This document shows positions 7,119-14,856 of a stretch of 22,541 nucleotides of DNA, piece by piece. The DNA is from AC-37 sp034663685 (GTDB lineage: Bacteria; Actinomycetota; Thermoleophilia; Solirubrobacterales; Thermoleophilaceae), in NCBI GenBank assembly GCA_034663685.1, contig JAXDJC010000044.1, forward strand, positions 1 through 22,541, written 5' to 3'. Within the stretch, counting starts at the first letter, position 1; each line of letters opens with the position of its first letter. A program made the position numbers and the translations under genes. The notes below the pieces were generated by a model, which saw only the letters and a program-made list of their open reading frames with translations, was not told where the DNA came from and did no database searches.

Positions 7119-8824
7119 GACGCGCGGCGGCGCACACCGCTCACGTCCAGGCTGTGATCGATCACGATCTCGTGGCGGGCCCCGCGCGCGCGGAACCGGA
7201 CCCGCACCCCCGCGGCGCTCGACCCGGCGCTGGCCTTGGCCAGCCGGCCCGACCCGAGGACGGTGCTGACAGGCACGCCGGGTGAGACGTTGAGTGCCTC
7301 CCTTGCGAGCACGCGCGCGATCTTCCCACCCCGGCCCCTGGGCCCGGTCTCGATCACGACCTTGCCGGCCGTTGGAGAGCAGAAACCGACGCGGAACGGC
7401 CGCGCCCGCGACGCACGCGATGAGATGCTCGCCGCCACGCCCGCCTTGCGCAGGACCACCCCGTCGCCGGGCGTGCACGCGTCGGCCGGCGTAGCCGGCG
7501 CAACCGGGTCGGCGGACGGCGCGCCGGGGCCGGGCCCCGCGGCGGCGGGGCTGAAATCGAGGTCCACGAGCACCGGGTCGGCCGGCACGGCGATCGACGC
7601 CGCGCGCACGCGGCCGAGCGAGGTGACCGCGTCGCCGTCGCGGGCCGGGCGCGCAAGCGTTACCGAGGCGTCGGCCGGCAGGGTCAGGGAGACGGTGCGC
7701 GAGGGCACGCGCAGGCCGATCTGGCGCTGCGTGTCCCACTCGCTGGCGGACTGCCAGAGGGCCAGCGTGTAGCGCCCGTCCGCCTTCTGGAGCAGGAGTC
7801 GCTGCACGCCGTCGGCGTCACCGCCGATCCCGAGGTCGAGCGGTTGCGGCGCCACCGCCGCGGGGCGGCCGATCAGGCGCAGCATCGCCTGGAGCGAGGC
7901 GAACGCCGGCTTGGGAGTGAAGTCGTTGCGCAGCAGGCCGAAGTGCTCCTCCGGGTTGCTCAGGCCGGGGTCCGCCTTCTGGTCGATCAGCTCGTACGCG
8001 TACGTGCGGCTGATCCCGGCGCGGAAGTGCTCGAGGTAGGTGCGCAGCAGATACGAGCCGGCCACGTCCTCGGCCACCGCGGGCTGCCCATGGTCGGCCG
8101 CGTAGGCGTTGTGGAAGCCGGCCTCGGTCGCGTACAGAGGCGCCGAGCCGAACACGTGGTCCACGGCGTCGAAGCGCTTCTGGAGATGGTTGGCCGACGG
8201 CGCCTCCCCGCCCGTGTAGGGGTGGATGTTCCCGATGTCGACCGAGTCCTTGAGCGAGCCGAGGCGCCCGTCGGCGTCGTCGTACACCAGGCTCGGGCCC
8301 ACCACCGGCAGGTCGCGGAGCAGGGGCTCCGCCTTGATCGCGCGGTAGAGGCGCCGCTGGTAGTCGCCCAGCTCGCCCTGCCAGTTCGGCCCGCCGTGGA
8401 AGAGGTCGTACTCGTTCGGCCCCTCGAAGCCGTCGGCGGCGCCGCGCAGGCGGCCGGCGGCGGCCGCCACGAGCTGGTCGAGCGACCCCTGTCCGAAGCC
8501 GGGCTCGCCCATGTTGAACAGGAACCGCTTGCCGTGGGCGACGGCCAGGTCCACTGCCTGGTAGTAGCGCTCGTTCCAGTCGCCGGAGGCGGGGTTGGCG
8601 TACATGCCGTCGCGCACATGGTCCACGCCCAGCTCGTCGAGCTTCTGCACGACGCGCGGCCAGTCGCCATAGGCCGTGTCGTAGTAGACGATGTGCGTCT
8701 GGACGCCGATCGAGTCGCGGAAGTCGGCGGCACTGCGCGCGGGCACGGTCGCGGCCCCGGCCGTGGGGGCAGCGACGAGCGCGGCGACGACTGTCGCCGC
8801 GGCGAGGAGGGATGCACCGCGCAC
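7109..8824 (-). CDS. Secreted clan GH-A glycoside hydrolase with C-terminal extension
   Basis: A 571-residue paralogue of the preceding hydrolase. It starts with a typical signal peptide (hydrophobic 5-22, cleavage likely after AGA at 22-24), so it should be released rather than anchored. The barrel shows FEGPNE (133-138, acid/base Glu138), NIHPY (199-203) and YATEAG (231-236, nucleophile Glu234). Shared blocks include DSIGV, EEHFGLLR versus EQHFGLLR, and PKPAF. After a small beta domain there is a Pro/Ala-rich linker and a last 100 or so residues with two Cys and many beta-prone segments, absent from the paralogue. That extension is perhaps a binding domain; I do not recognise it. The GTG at 8824 is the only start giving a clean signal peptide. 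The gene follows the flippase after 53 bp. Confidence 0.74.
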   Translation of the reverse strand: MRGASLLAAATVVAALVAAPTAGAATVPARSAADFRDSIGVQTHIVYYDTAYGDWPRVVQKLDELGVDHVRDGMYANPASGDWNERYYQAVDLAVAHGKRFLFNMGEPGFGQGSLDQLVAAAAGRLRGAADGFEGPNEYDLFHGGPNWQGELGDYQRRLYRAIKAEPLLRDLPVVGPSLVYDDADGRLGSLKDSVDIGNIHPYTGGEAPSANHLQKRFDAVDHVFGSAPLYATEAGFHNAYAADHGQPAVAEDVAGSYLLRTYLEHFRAGISRTYAYELIDQKADPGLSNPEEHFGLLRNDFTPKPAFASLQAMLRLIGRPAAVAPQPLDLGIGGDADGVQRLLLQKADGRYTLALWQSASEWDTQRQIGLRVPSRTVSLTLPADASVTLARPARDGDAVTSLGRVRAASIAVPADPVLVDLDFSPAAAGPGPGAPSADPVAPATPADACTPGDGVVLRKAGVAASISSRASRARPFRVGFCSPTAGKVVIETGPRGRGGKIARVLAREALNVSPGVPVSTVLGSGRLAKASAGSSAAGVRVRFRARGARHEIVIDHSLDVSGVRRRASHR

Positions 8825-8854
8825 CAGACCGGCATCGGCCTGCCAGGCGCGCTC

Positions 8855-8868
8855 CCAGGCCGGCCTGG
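8855..8868. repeat. 14-bp perfect palindrome between flippase and hydrolase
   Basis: CCAGGCCGGCCTGG reads the same on both strands and lies in the 53-bp spacer between the flippase stop and the start of the secreted hydrolase. It could be a protein-binding operator or, in RNA, a 5-bp stem with a CCGG loop that separates expression of the two genes. GC-rich DNA makes such palindromes fairly common, so function is uncertain. Confidence 0.3.
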
Positions 8869-8877
8869 ACGGATTTC

Positions 8878-10176
8878 CTAGGCGGCCGTGCGCTGCTCGC
8901 GGAGGCCCGCTGGCAGCGCCACGAACTGCCTCCAGCGCAGGCCCGTCACGCGCTTGTAGGCGAGCAGGGCCGCGAGGAAGACGACCGCATATGCCACGGT
9001 GGAGACGATCGCGGCCGTCATGATCCCGCCGCCCGGGAGGAAGACCAGCAGGCCGGCCAGCGTTACCACCAGCCCGGCCACCTGGACCGCCGTGGCGATC
9101 GTGGGCCGGTTGGCGGCGTACAGGCCGGCCACGAGGATCAGCGCGCCGGCGAGCAGCACGGTCCCCGGGAGGAGCACGCGCAGCGACGGCGCCGCGCCGC
9201 CGAAGTTGTGCCCGTAAACGAGCTCGAGCGCCGGCCGCGCGAGCACGAGCAGCAACAGCGCGAAGGCGGCGGCCACGCCCAACACAAGCTGGAGCGAGGC
9301 GATCACGGTCTGCGGCCCGCGCTCCTGGTCGCGCGCCGCCGCGGGAAGCACGACCGTGGCCAGGCTGTTGGCGAGAGTCGAGACGATCAGCGAAACGTTG
9401 GCCGCCACCGAGTAGAGGCCCAGCCCGGCGGCCGTGATGAAGGCCGGCATGATCAGCAGGTCGAGGCGCTGGTTCATCGCGTTGGCGAGCAGAGCGCCGT
9501 GACCGCGGAAGCCGTACCAGAACGTCTCCCGGGCGAGCCGGAGGTCGAAGGCGCCGAAGCCGCCCGTGTTGCGCAGTGCCCTGGCCATGGCCACGCACTG
9601 GACGAGGAACGCGGTGATCGCGGAGCTGGCCAGCGCGCGCGACAGGGTCAGCTCGTCCAGGCCCCAGAGGACGAGGACCGCGAGCGCGAACAGCGCCGGC
9701 TGGGCGAAGCGCACGATGTTGGCGAAGCGGTAGTCGCGCCCCCCGAGCAGCAGCCCGAGCGTGAGCTCGCCCCACAGGACCACGAACACCGTGAGCAGGT
9801 AGATCCGGGCCAGCTCGATCGCGTGGTCGCTCTGGGAGCCGAACAGCACCGGTAGCAGCAGCTCGCCGGCCACCACGGCGGCGAGCGTCAACGGCAGCAT
9901 GAGCAGGGTCCACGTGGTGGCCAGGCGCGCCCCGGTCTCCGGCTCGCGGGCGTAGCGGTAGGAAAGCGCCTGGGCGCAGCCGAAGGCGAACACGAACCCG
10001 GCGCTCTGGACGAGCATGGCGATGGCCACCGCCTCGCCGCGGCCGCTCGGCGCGAGGCCGCGGGCGATCACGATGCCGGAGACCAGGTTGGCCCCCAGCG
10101 TGAGCCCCGCCAGGGCGTAGGTGTGCATGCTCACTCGGACGAACTCGCGCGAGGCGAGGTTGCGCAGGACGCTCAC
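8878..10176 (-). CDS. Polysaccharide flippase (Wzx/MATE-like)
   Basis: A 432-residue, strongly hydrophobic protein with about twelve membrane segments in an even array, the layout of Wzx-type lipid-linked oligosaccharide flippases of the MOP superfamily. The first segment follows SMHTYALAGLTLGANLVSG (16-34), then the glycine-rich IARGLAPSGRGE (37-48), where family members commonly have a GLGPxGxG turn; FGCAQALSYRYAR is the usual segment after helix 2. A central FWYGFRGHGALLANAMNQRL marks the start of the second half, with a conserved Asn-Gln before the helix. The GTG at 10176-10174 overlaps the stop of the oxidoreductase. It would move undecaprenyl-linked repeat units to the outer leaflet. 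A second, unrelated-looking flippase starts at 22022. Confidence 0.85.
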   Translation of the reverse strand: MSVLRNLASREFVRVSMHTYALAGLTLGANLVSGIVIARGLAPSGRGEAVAIAMLVQSAGFVFAFGCAQALSYRYAREPETGARLATTWTLLMLPLTLAAVVAGELLLPVLFGSQSDHAIELARIYLLTVFVVLWGELTLGLLLGGRDYRFANIVRFAQPALFALAVLVLWGLDELTLSRALASSAITAFLVQCVAMARALRNTGGFGAFDLRLARETFWYGFRGHGALLANAMNQRLDLLIMPAFITAAGLGLYSVAANVSLIVSTLANSLATVVLPAAARDQERGPQTVIASLQLVLGVAAAFALLLLVLARPALELVYGHNFGGAAPSLRVLLPGTVLLAGALILVAGLYAANRPTIATAVQVAGLVVTLAGLLVFLPGGGIMTAAIVSTVAYAVVFLAALLAYKRVTGLRWRQFVALPAGLREQRTAA

Positions 10177-11699
10177 GGGCGCAGCGATGTTCGCATCAGG
10201 TGGTCGGCGAGGCGGAGGGCCAGCGCGACGATCGTGAGGGTGGGGTTGGCGAACCCGCCGGTCGGGAAGACCGAGCTGCCGGCCACGTAGAGGCCGTCCA
10301 CGCCGTGCACCCGGCAGTCGCGGTCGACCACCCCGCGGGCCGGGTCGTCGCTCATCCTGGTGGTGCCGATGCGGTGGTAGGAGTCCGAGAAGCGCGCGGC
10401 CCAGTCGCCGCCGGGCTCCTGGAGCCAGACCGGCAGCTCGGCCTCGGCCAGGCCCAGCCGGTGAAGCTCCGCCCCGACCGTCTCGGCCATCGTCGCGGCG
10501 GTGCGCCGCTCGAGGTCGGTGAGCCGCCGGTCGAGCCGCGCCACGTTCACGCCGGTCGCGTCCCGCTCGCGCGCGAGCGCGACGCGGCTCTCGCGGTTGG
10601 GTGCCTGCTCGCAGTGCACCTGGAGCCAGATCGCGGCCGGCCTGGCGGCCGGCGAGCGCCCGTGCACGAAGCGCCGGTAGGCGCCGGCGGTCGCGGCCGG
10701 GACGCCGCGCGCGGCCAGCGGGAGGTCGCGCCGCAGGTCCGCGCGCTCCGGCCCGGGCCGTACGCCGCGGTAGATCCTCCGAAGGGCGTTGAGCGACTCG
10801 TCCGCGAACTCGTACTCGAGATTGGCGCCGCAGTTGAGAACGCCCTCCGAGCGCTGCACCGCCGGGGCCAGCATGAGCTTGGGCAGGTAGCGGCGCCGGC
10901 GCCGGTAGAGCAGGCTGTACGGATCCTGGAGCGCGACGGGATTGGCGGTGTGCAGGACCGCCGCGCGCGCGTTCGGGTGGTCCTGGAAGTAGCGACCCAC
11001 GTTGTCGTGCCCGTTCCCGAGACCCCCGGCCTCCGGGTCCCCCGACGCCAGCAGCAGGCGGGCGTTCTCGATCCCCCCGGCGCAGAGCACGCACGCACGG
11101 GCACGCACCCGTGTCTCGACCCCGTCGGGGCGACGGAGGGTCACACCGGTCACCGACTGGCGCGAGGCGCCGGTGTCGATCCCGGTCACGCCGGCGTGCA
11201 GCAGCACGCGCACGTTCTCGGAGCGGGCGAGCCGGCGGCGCAGCATCCGCCCGAGGTCGGGCTGCGGCGTCCAGGCCGTGTAGGTGTGCCCCACCTTGGC
11301 CGGGTCGAGCGGCGGCGGCTCGATTCCCCACGCGCGCCAGAGCGACGCGTCGTAGCGCTCTCCCGGCACGCCCAGCAGCTCGCCGGCGCGGGCGTAGTGG
11401 GAGTCGAGGTCGGACGCCGCGATCGGCCAGCCGCTGTCGGGCACCCAGTCGCGGCGCTCGAAGTCGAGCGGCGCCAGCGGGATGCACTGGCCGGCCCAGA
11501 GCGTGGTGGTGCCGCCGAAGCCGCGCGCGAGGCCGGGCTCGGCCTCCGCCACGGGGCCGCCGCCCTCGACCACCAGCACCCGCGTACGGGACCCGAGGAG
11601 CTCGCGTGCGATCGCCAGCCCGGCCGCCCCCGACCCGATGATGCACAGGTCCGCCTCGAACTCGGCCCCGGGCCCGTAGGCTGCGAGGTCGTCGATCAT
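10173..11699 (-). CDS. GMC-type FAD oxidoreductase
   Basis: A 508-residue flavoenzyme. The N-terminus has the dinucleotide-binding CIIGSGAAGLAIARELL (19-35) ending with the acidic VVEGG (43-47) for the FAD ribose; FGGTTTLWAGQCIPL is the second FAD contact region. The C-terminal part has YHRIGTTRMSDD (441-452), then LYVAGSSVFPTGGFANPTLT (470-489), where the His and the Asn before Pro-Thr match the active-site region of GMC alcohol and sugar oxidoreductases. No signal peptide is seen. It is coupled to the flippase by a GTGA overlap and is divergent from an aldo/keto reductase, which suggests oxidation and reduction of a sugar or lipid-linked intermediate. Substrate cannot be named. Confidence 0.87.
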   Translation of the reverse strand: MIDDLAAYGPGAEFEADLCIIGSGAAGLAIARELLGSRTRVLVVEGGGPVAEAEPGLARGFGGTTTLWAGQCIPLAPLDFERRDWVPDSGWPIAASDLDSHYARAGELLGVPGERYDASLWRAWGIEPPPLDPAKVGHTYTAWTPQPDLGRMLRRRLARSENVRVLLHAGVTGIDTGASRQSVTGVTLRRPDGVETRVRARACVLCAGGIENARLLLASGDPEAGGLGNGHDNVGRYFQDHPNARAAVLHTANPVALQDPYSLLYRRRRRYLPKLMLAPAVQRSEGVLNCGANLEYEFADESLNALRRIYRGVRPGPERADLRRDLPLAARGVPAATAGAYRRFVHGRSPAARPAAIWLQVHCEQAPNRESRVALARERDATGVNVARLDRRLTDLERRTAATMAETVGAELHRLGLAEAELPVWLQEPGGDWAARFSDSYHRIGTTRMSDDPARGVVDRDCRVHGVDGLYVAGSSVFPTGGFANPTLTIVALALRLADHLMRTSLRP

Positions 11700-11710
11700 G
11701 ATGGGCGCCG

Positions 11711-11716
11711 GATACT
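11711..11716 (+). promoter_or_regulatory. Possible -10 for the aldo/keto reductase
   Basis: GATACT, four of six to the -10 consensus, lies 4 bases before a GTG at 11721 and 13 before the GTG at 11730. It nearly coincides with the opposite-strand element, so one symmetric sequence could serve both directions. Confidence 0.22.
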
Positions 11717-11717
11717 A
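11712..11717 (-). promoter_or_regulatory. -10 element before the GMC oxidoreductase
   Basis: On the minus strand TAGTAT (TAnnnT) ends 12 bases before the ATG at 11699. No Shine-Dalgarno sequence intervenes, so the leader would be only a few bases or absent. Confidence 0.4.
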
Positions 11718-11729
11718 CGAGTGGAGACC

Positions 11730-12629
11730 GTGAGACGGGTACGCCTGCCCGGCACGGACGCCACCACCTCAGCGCTCGGGTACGGCTGCTCCCAGCTGAT
11801 GGCCCGGCTCGACCGCGCGGAGTCCGTGCGGCTGCTCGAGGAGGCGTTCGACGCTGGGATCACGCACTTCGACACGGCCCGCTCGTACGGGTACGGCGAG
11901 GCGGAGAGCGCGCTGGGGGACTTCCTGCAGGGCCGCCGCGACCAGGTGACCGTGGCGACCAAGCTCGGACTCGAGCCGCCGCAGCGCTCGCGGCGCCTGG
12001 CGTTCGCCAAGTCGGCCGCGCGTGCGGTCGTGGCTGTGGCGCCGCCGCTGCGCGCGGTCGCCCGGCGGGGCGCGGCCACGATGGTCAGGGAGGGACGCTT
12101 TGCGGTCCCCGAGGCGCAGGCCAGCCTCGAGACGAGCCTGCGCGAGCTGCGGGTCGACACGATCGACCTCCTGCTCCTGCACGAGTGCTCGCCCGACGAT
12201 CTAGGCGACGACCTGCTCGAGTACCTGCGCGGCCGCGTGACGGAGGGCGCGATCCGCGCGTTCGGGATAGCCACGCGGCCCGGGCCCACCCGCGCGATCG
12301 TGGCTGAACGACCGGAGTTCGCGGCTGTGGTGCAGGTCGAGAACGGGCTCGGCTCACGCGTGCTCGACGGCCTCCCCAACGTCGTCGAGGCCGGCGCGGT
12401 CACGCACTCGTCGCTGGCCGACCTCGACGCGGTTGCCGCCCGCGAGCCGGGCCTCGAGCGGGCCGAGGTGGCGGAGCGGATGCTGGCGTACGCGTCGCTC
12501 GCCAACCCGAACGGCGTGGTGCTGTTCTCCTCCAGTCGCCCCGAGCACATACGCCGCAACGCGGTGCTCGACCCGGAGGCTCTGCGGGAAGAGGTGGAGC
12601 GGCTGAGCGCCGCGGTTCCCGCGGCGTGA
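11730..12629 (+). CDS. Aldo/keto reductase family protein
   Basis: A 299-residue NADP-dependent reductase of the AKR (TIM barrel) superfamily. All four catalytic positions are visible: Asp48 in THFDTARSYGYGE, Tyr53 in the same segment, Lys78 in VATKLG, and His151 in LLLLHECS. I chose the GTG at 11730 since it gives the usual AKR N-terminus (a short lead, LPGT, then SALGYGCSQL); a GTG at 11721 would add three residues. A region around 85-115 rich in Arg and Ala is longer than in typical members, and the C-terminal third is shorter. It is coupled to the following GT4 by GTGA. It may reduce a sugar intermediate, possibly paired with the divergent GMC enzyme. Confidence 0.85.
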   Translation: MRRVRLPGTDATTSALGYGCSQLMARLDRAESVRLLEEAFDAGITHFDTARSYGYGEAESALGDFLQGRRDQVTVATKLGLEPPQRSRRLAFAKSAARAVVAVAPPLRAVARRGAATMVREGRFAVPEAQASLETSLRELRVDTIDLLLLHECSPDDLGDDLLEYLRGRVTEGAIRAFGIATRPGPTRAIVAERPEFAAVVQVENGLGSRVLDGLPNVVEAGAVTHSSLADLDAVAAREPGLERAEVAERMLAYASLANPNGVVLFSSSRPEHIRRNAVLDPEALREEVERLSAAVPAA

Positions 12630-13726
12630 TCGGCGAGCCCGGCGCCTCGGTCGGCCTCGCGCACGACTACCTGCTCGTGATGCGCGGCGCCGAGCGCACG
12701 TTCGCGGCGATCGCGGAGCTGGCGCCGGCCGCCCCCGTCTACACGCTCCTCTACGACCGCGACGGCACGGAGGGGCGCTTCGAGGGCCACCGGGTGGTCA
12801 CGTCCCCGCTCCAGCGCCTCGGCGCCGGCCAGAGAAACTTCCGCTCGCTGCTGCCGCTGATGCCCGCCGCCACCGCGCGGCTGCCGGCCGGCGGCCACGA
12901 CCTCGTGGTGTCGAGCAGCAGCGCGTTCGCACATGGCGTCCCGACCGGCGACGCGGTTCACGTCTGCTACTGCCACTCGCCCTTCCGATACGCCTGGTTC
13001 GAGCGCGAGCGCGCACTGCAAGAGGTGGCGCGGCCGCTGCGGCCCGCCCTGGCCGCCACGCTGGCGGGCATCCGCCGCTGGGACAAGCGGGCGGCGCGAC
13101 GCGTGACGCGCTACGTGGCCAACTCGCGGCTCACCCAGGAGAACATCCGCCGCTTCTGGCACCGCGAATCCGACGTGGTCCACCCGCCCGTCGACGTGGA
13201 GCGCTTCGCGCCCGGCGAGCCCGAGGACTTCCTGCTGATGGTGGGCGAGGTGGTCCGGCACAAGCGGCTGCCGGTGGCGCTCGAGGCCGCGCAGCGGGCC
13301 CGGCTGCGCGTGGTGGTGGTGGGGGACGGCCCCGACCTGGCGGAGCTGCGCGCGCGCTACGGCGACACACACGAGTTTCGCGGCCGGGTGTCCGACCGCG
13401 AGCTGGCCGATCTCTACCCGCGCGCCCTGGCGCTGGTGGTGCCGGGGGTCGAGGAATTCGGGATCGCGGCGGTCGAGGCCCAGGCGGCGGGGCGCCCCGT
13501 GGTGGGCGTGGCGGCCGGCGGGCTCACCGAGACGGTGATCCCCGGCGAGACGGGCCAGCTCGTTCCGATGGACGACGTGGGCGCGATGGCCGAGGTGCTG
13601 AGAGAGACCGACTTCGCGCGCTTCGACCCCGCACGGATACGGGCGAACGCCGAGCGCTTCTCGCGCCAGTCGTTCCAGCGCCGCCTGTCCGAGGCGGTGG
13701 CTCAGGCCCTGGCCGCGCGGGCGTAG
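12626..13726 (+). CDS. Family 4 glycosyltransferase (WbaZ-like)
   Basis: A 366-residue retaining GT-B enzyme. The N-terminal domain starts VGLAHDYLLVMRGAERTF (9-26), the usual glycine-rich acceptor-side region, and includes VCYCHSPFRYAWF (113-125), a signature of bacterial mannosyltransferase-like GT4 proteins of the WbaZ group. The C-terminal domain has the donor-binding LLMVGEVVRHKRL (203-215) with basic residues, and the E-x7-E motif EEFGIAAVE (276-284). The GTG start overlaps the stop of the aldo/keto reductase. Its last 25 bp overlap the tail of the convergent GT4. A mannose or similar donor is suggested by the WbaZ-like signature but not proven. Confidence 0.88.
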   Translation: MIGEPGASVGLAHDYLLVMRGAERTFAAIAELAPAAPVYTLLYDRDGTEGRFEGHRVVTSPLQRLGAGQRNFRSLLPLMPAATARLPAGGHDLVVSSSSAFAHGVPTGDAVHVCYCHSPFRYAWFERERALQEVARPLRPALAATLAGIRRWDKRAARRVTRYVANSRLTQENIRRFWHRESDVVHPPVDVERFAPGEPEDFLLMVGEVVRHKRLPVALEAAQRARLRVVVVGDGPDLAELRARYGDTHEFRGRVSDRELADLYPRALALVVPGVEEFGIAAVEAQAAGRPVVGVAAGGLTETVIPGETGQLVPMDDVGAMAEVLRETDFARFDPARIRANAERFSRQSFQRRLSEAVAQALAARA

Positions 13727-14856
13727 GCGGCGAGCATCTCGGTGCTGTAGCGCTCGTCGGTGAACCCGGCGGCCACACCGAGGTTGTCGCGTCCCATGCG
13801 CTCGAGGGTCTCGGGATCGTCGAGCAGCTCGACCACCGCGTCGGCCCACGCCTCGGGCTCGTGCGGAGGCAGCAGGCGCCCGTTCACGCGGTCGCTCACG
13901 TACTCACGCACCCCACCCAGCTCGGAGACGAGCACCGGCGTGCCCACCGCCATCGCCTCGAGCACCACGAGCCCGAACGGCTCGTCCCACGACGGCAGGA
14001 GCAGCATGTCGAGCTCGGCGATCAGCTCGGGCACGTCGTCGCGGCGCCCGAGGAAGTGCACCGCACCCGTCAGCTCGAGCTCCTCCACGAGCCGGTCGAG
14101 CGAGCGGCGGAAGCCGGCGTTGTCGTAGCGGTGGCTCGAGAATGCCACGTCGCCGACGATCAGCAGGTGCGCGCCGTGGTGCTCGCGCACGCGCTCGAGG
14201 GCGGCGATCGCGGTGTCCTGGCCCTTCCACGGCGTGATCTGCGCCACCTCGCCGAGCAGCGGCGTGTCGGGGGGTAGGCCGAGCTCCGCCCGGACGTCCG
14301 ACGAGCCGAGCGCCGCGGACGAGAAGCGCTCCTGGTCCACGCTGATGTACACGCGCTCGGCCTTCGGCCGCGGCAGCCCGTGGTTGAACTCCTCCGCCGT
14401 GTAGTCGCTGACCGCCACCACGAGCTTGGCCCCCGCGGCGATGGCGCCGCGCGTGAGAGCGCCCACCGCGTTGCGTGGCAGGTGGTCGTGGCACTGCACC
14501 ACCACGGGCGGCCCGCCCAGGCCGCGCGCCACGATCGCGATCAGCCCGGCGCGTACGCTGTTCGCGTGGATCACGTCGGCCCCGAAGCGGCGCGCCACTC
14601 CACGCAGCCTGATCCCCGAGGCCAGCAGCGCGAGCAGGCCACGCGGTGTCTTGACCGGGTGGAGGCTGAGGCTGATGTCCGTGCCGGGCAGGTCGTACTC
14701 CGGGACCCCGCGCTCGACCAGGGCCTGCTTGAGCCCGCCCTCCGGCGGGCACGCGACCGCCCGGGCATGCTCGGGCGGGATGGTGGCGAGTAGCCGGAGC
14801 ATGGCGTTCTCGGCCCCGCTGCGCGAGCCGGTGTGGTTCAGGAAGAGGATGCGCAT
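13702..14856 (-). CDS. Family 4 glycosyltransferase
   Basis: A 384-residue GT-B enzyme that looks complete. Landmarks are the N-terminal FLNHTGSRSGAENAML (5-20), DVIHANSVRAGL (94-105), VVQCHDHLPRN (119-129), the second-domain start LLGEVAQITPWKGQD (200-214) and the E-x7-E motif DEPFGLVVLEAM (291-302, Glu292 and Glu300). The ATG at 14856-14854 lies inside the last codons of the upstream gene, so the two overlap by 19 bp and are probably translated together. The tail overlaps the convergent GT4 gene by 25 bp. The start abuts precisely the point where the upstream gene's extra half-domain stops being GT4-like (see findings). Confidence 0.9.
   Translation of the reverse strand: MRILFLNHTGSRSGAENAMLRLLATIPPEHARAVACPPEGGLKQALVERGVPEYDLPGTDISLSLHPVKTPRGLLALLASGIRLRGVARRFGADVIHANSVRAGLIAIVARGLGGPPVVVQCHDHLPRNAVGALTRGAIAAGAKLVVAVSDYTAEEFNHGLPRPKAERVYISVDQERFSSAALGSSDVRAELGLPPDTPLLGEVAQITPWKGQDTAIAALERVREHHGAHLLIVGDVAFSSHRYDNAGFRRSLDRLVEELELTGAVHFLGRRDDVPELIAELDMLLLPSWDEPFGLVVLEAMAVGTPVLVSELGGVREYVSDRVNGRLLPPHEPEAWADAVVELLDDPETLERMGRDNLGVAAGFTDERYSTEMLAAYARAARA

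Noticed and set aside
8825..9913. In-frame N-terminal extension of the secreted hydrolase into the flippase gene
   Set aside because: The extension is the flippase read in another frame; the GTG at 8824 gives a proper signal peptide.
10200..11700. Long plus-strand open frame opposite the GMC oxidoreductase
   Set aside because: It is the antisense of a clear enzyme gene; its residues are low-complexity Arg/Ala/Gly/His, and only the part after 11730 is a real gene.
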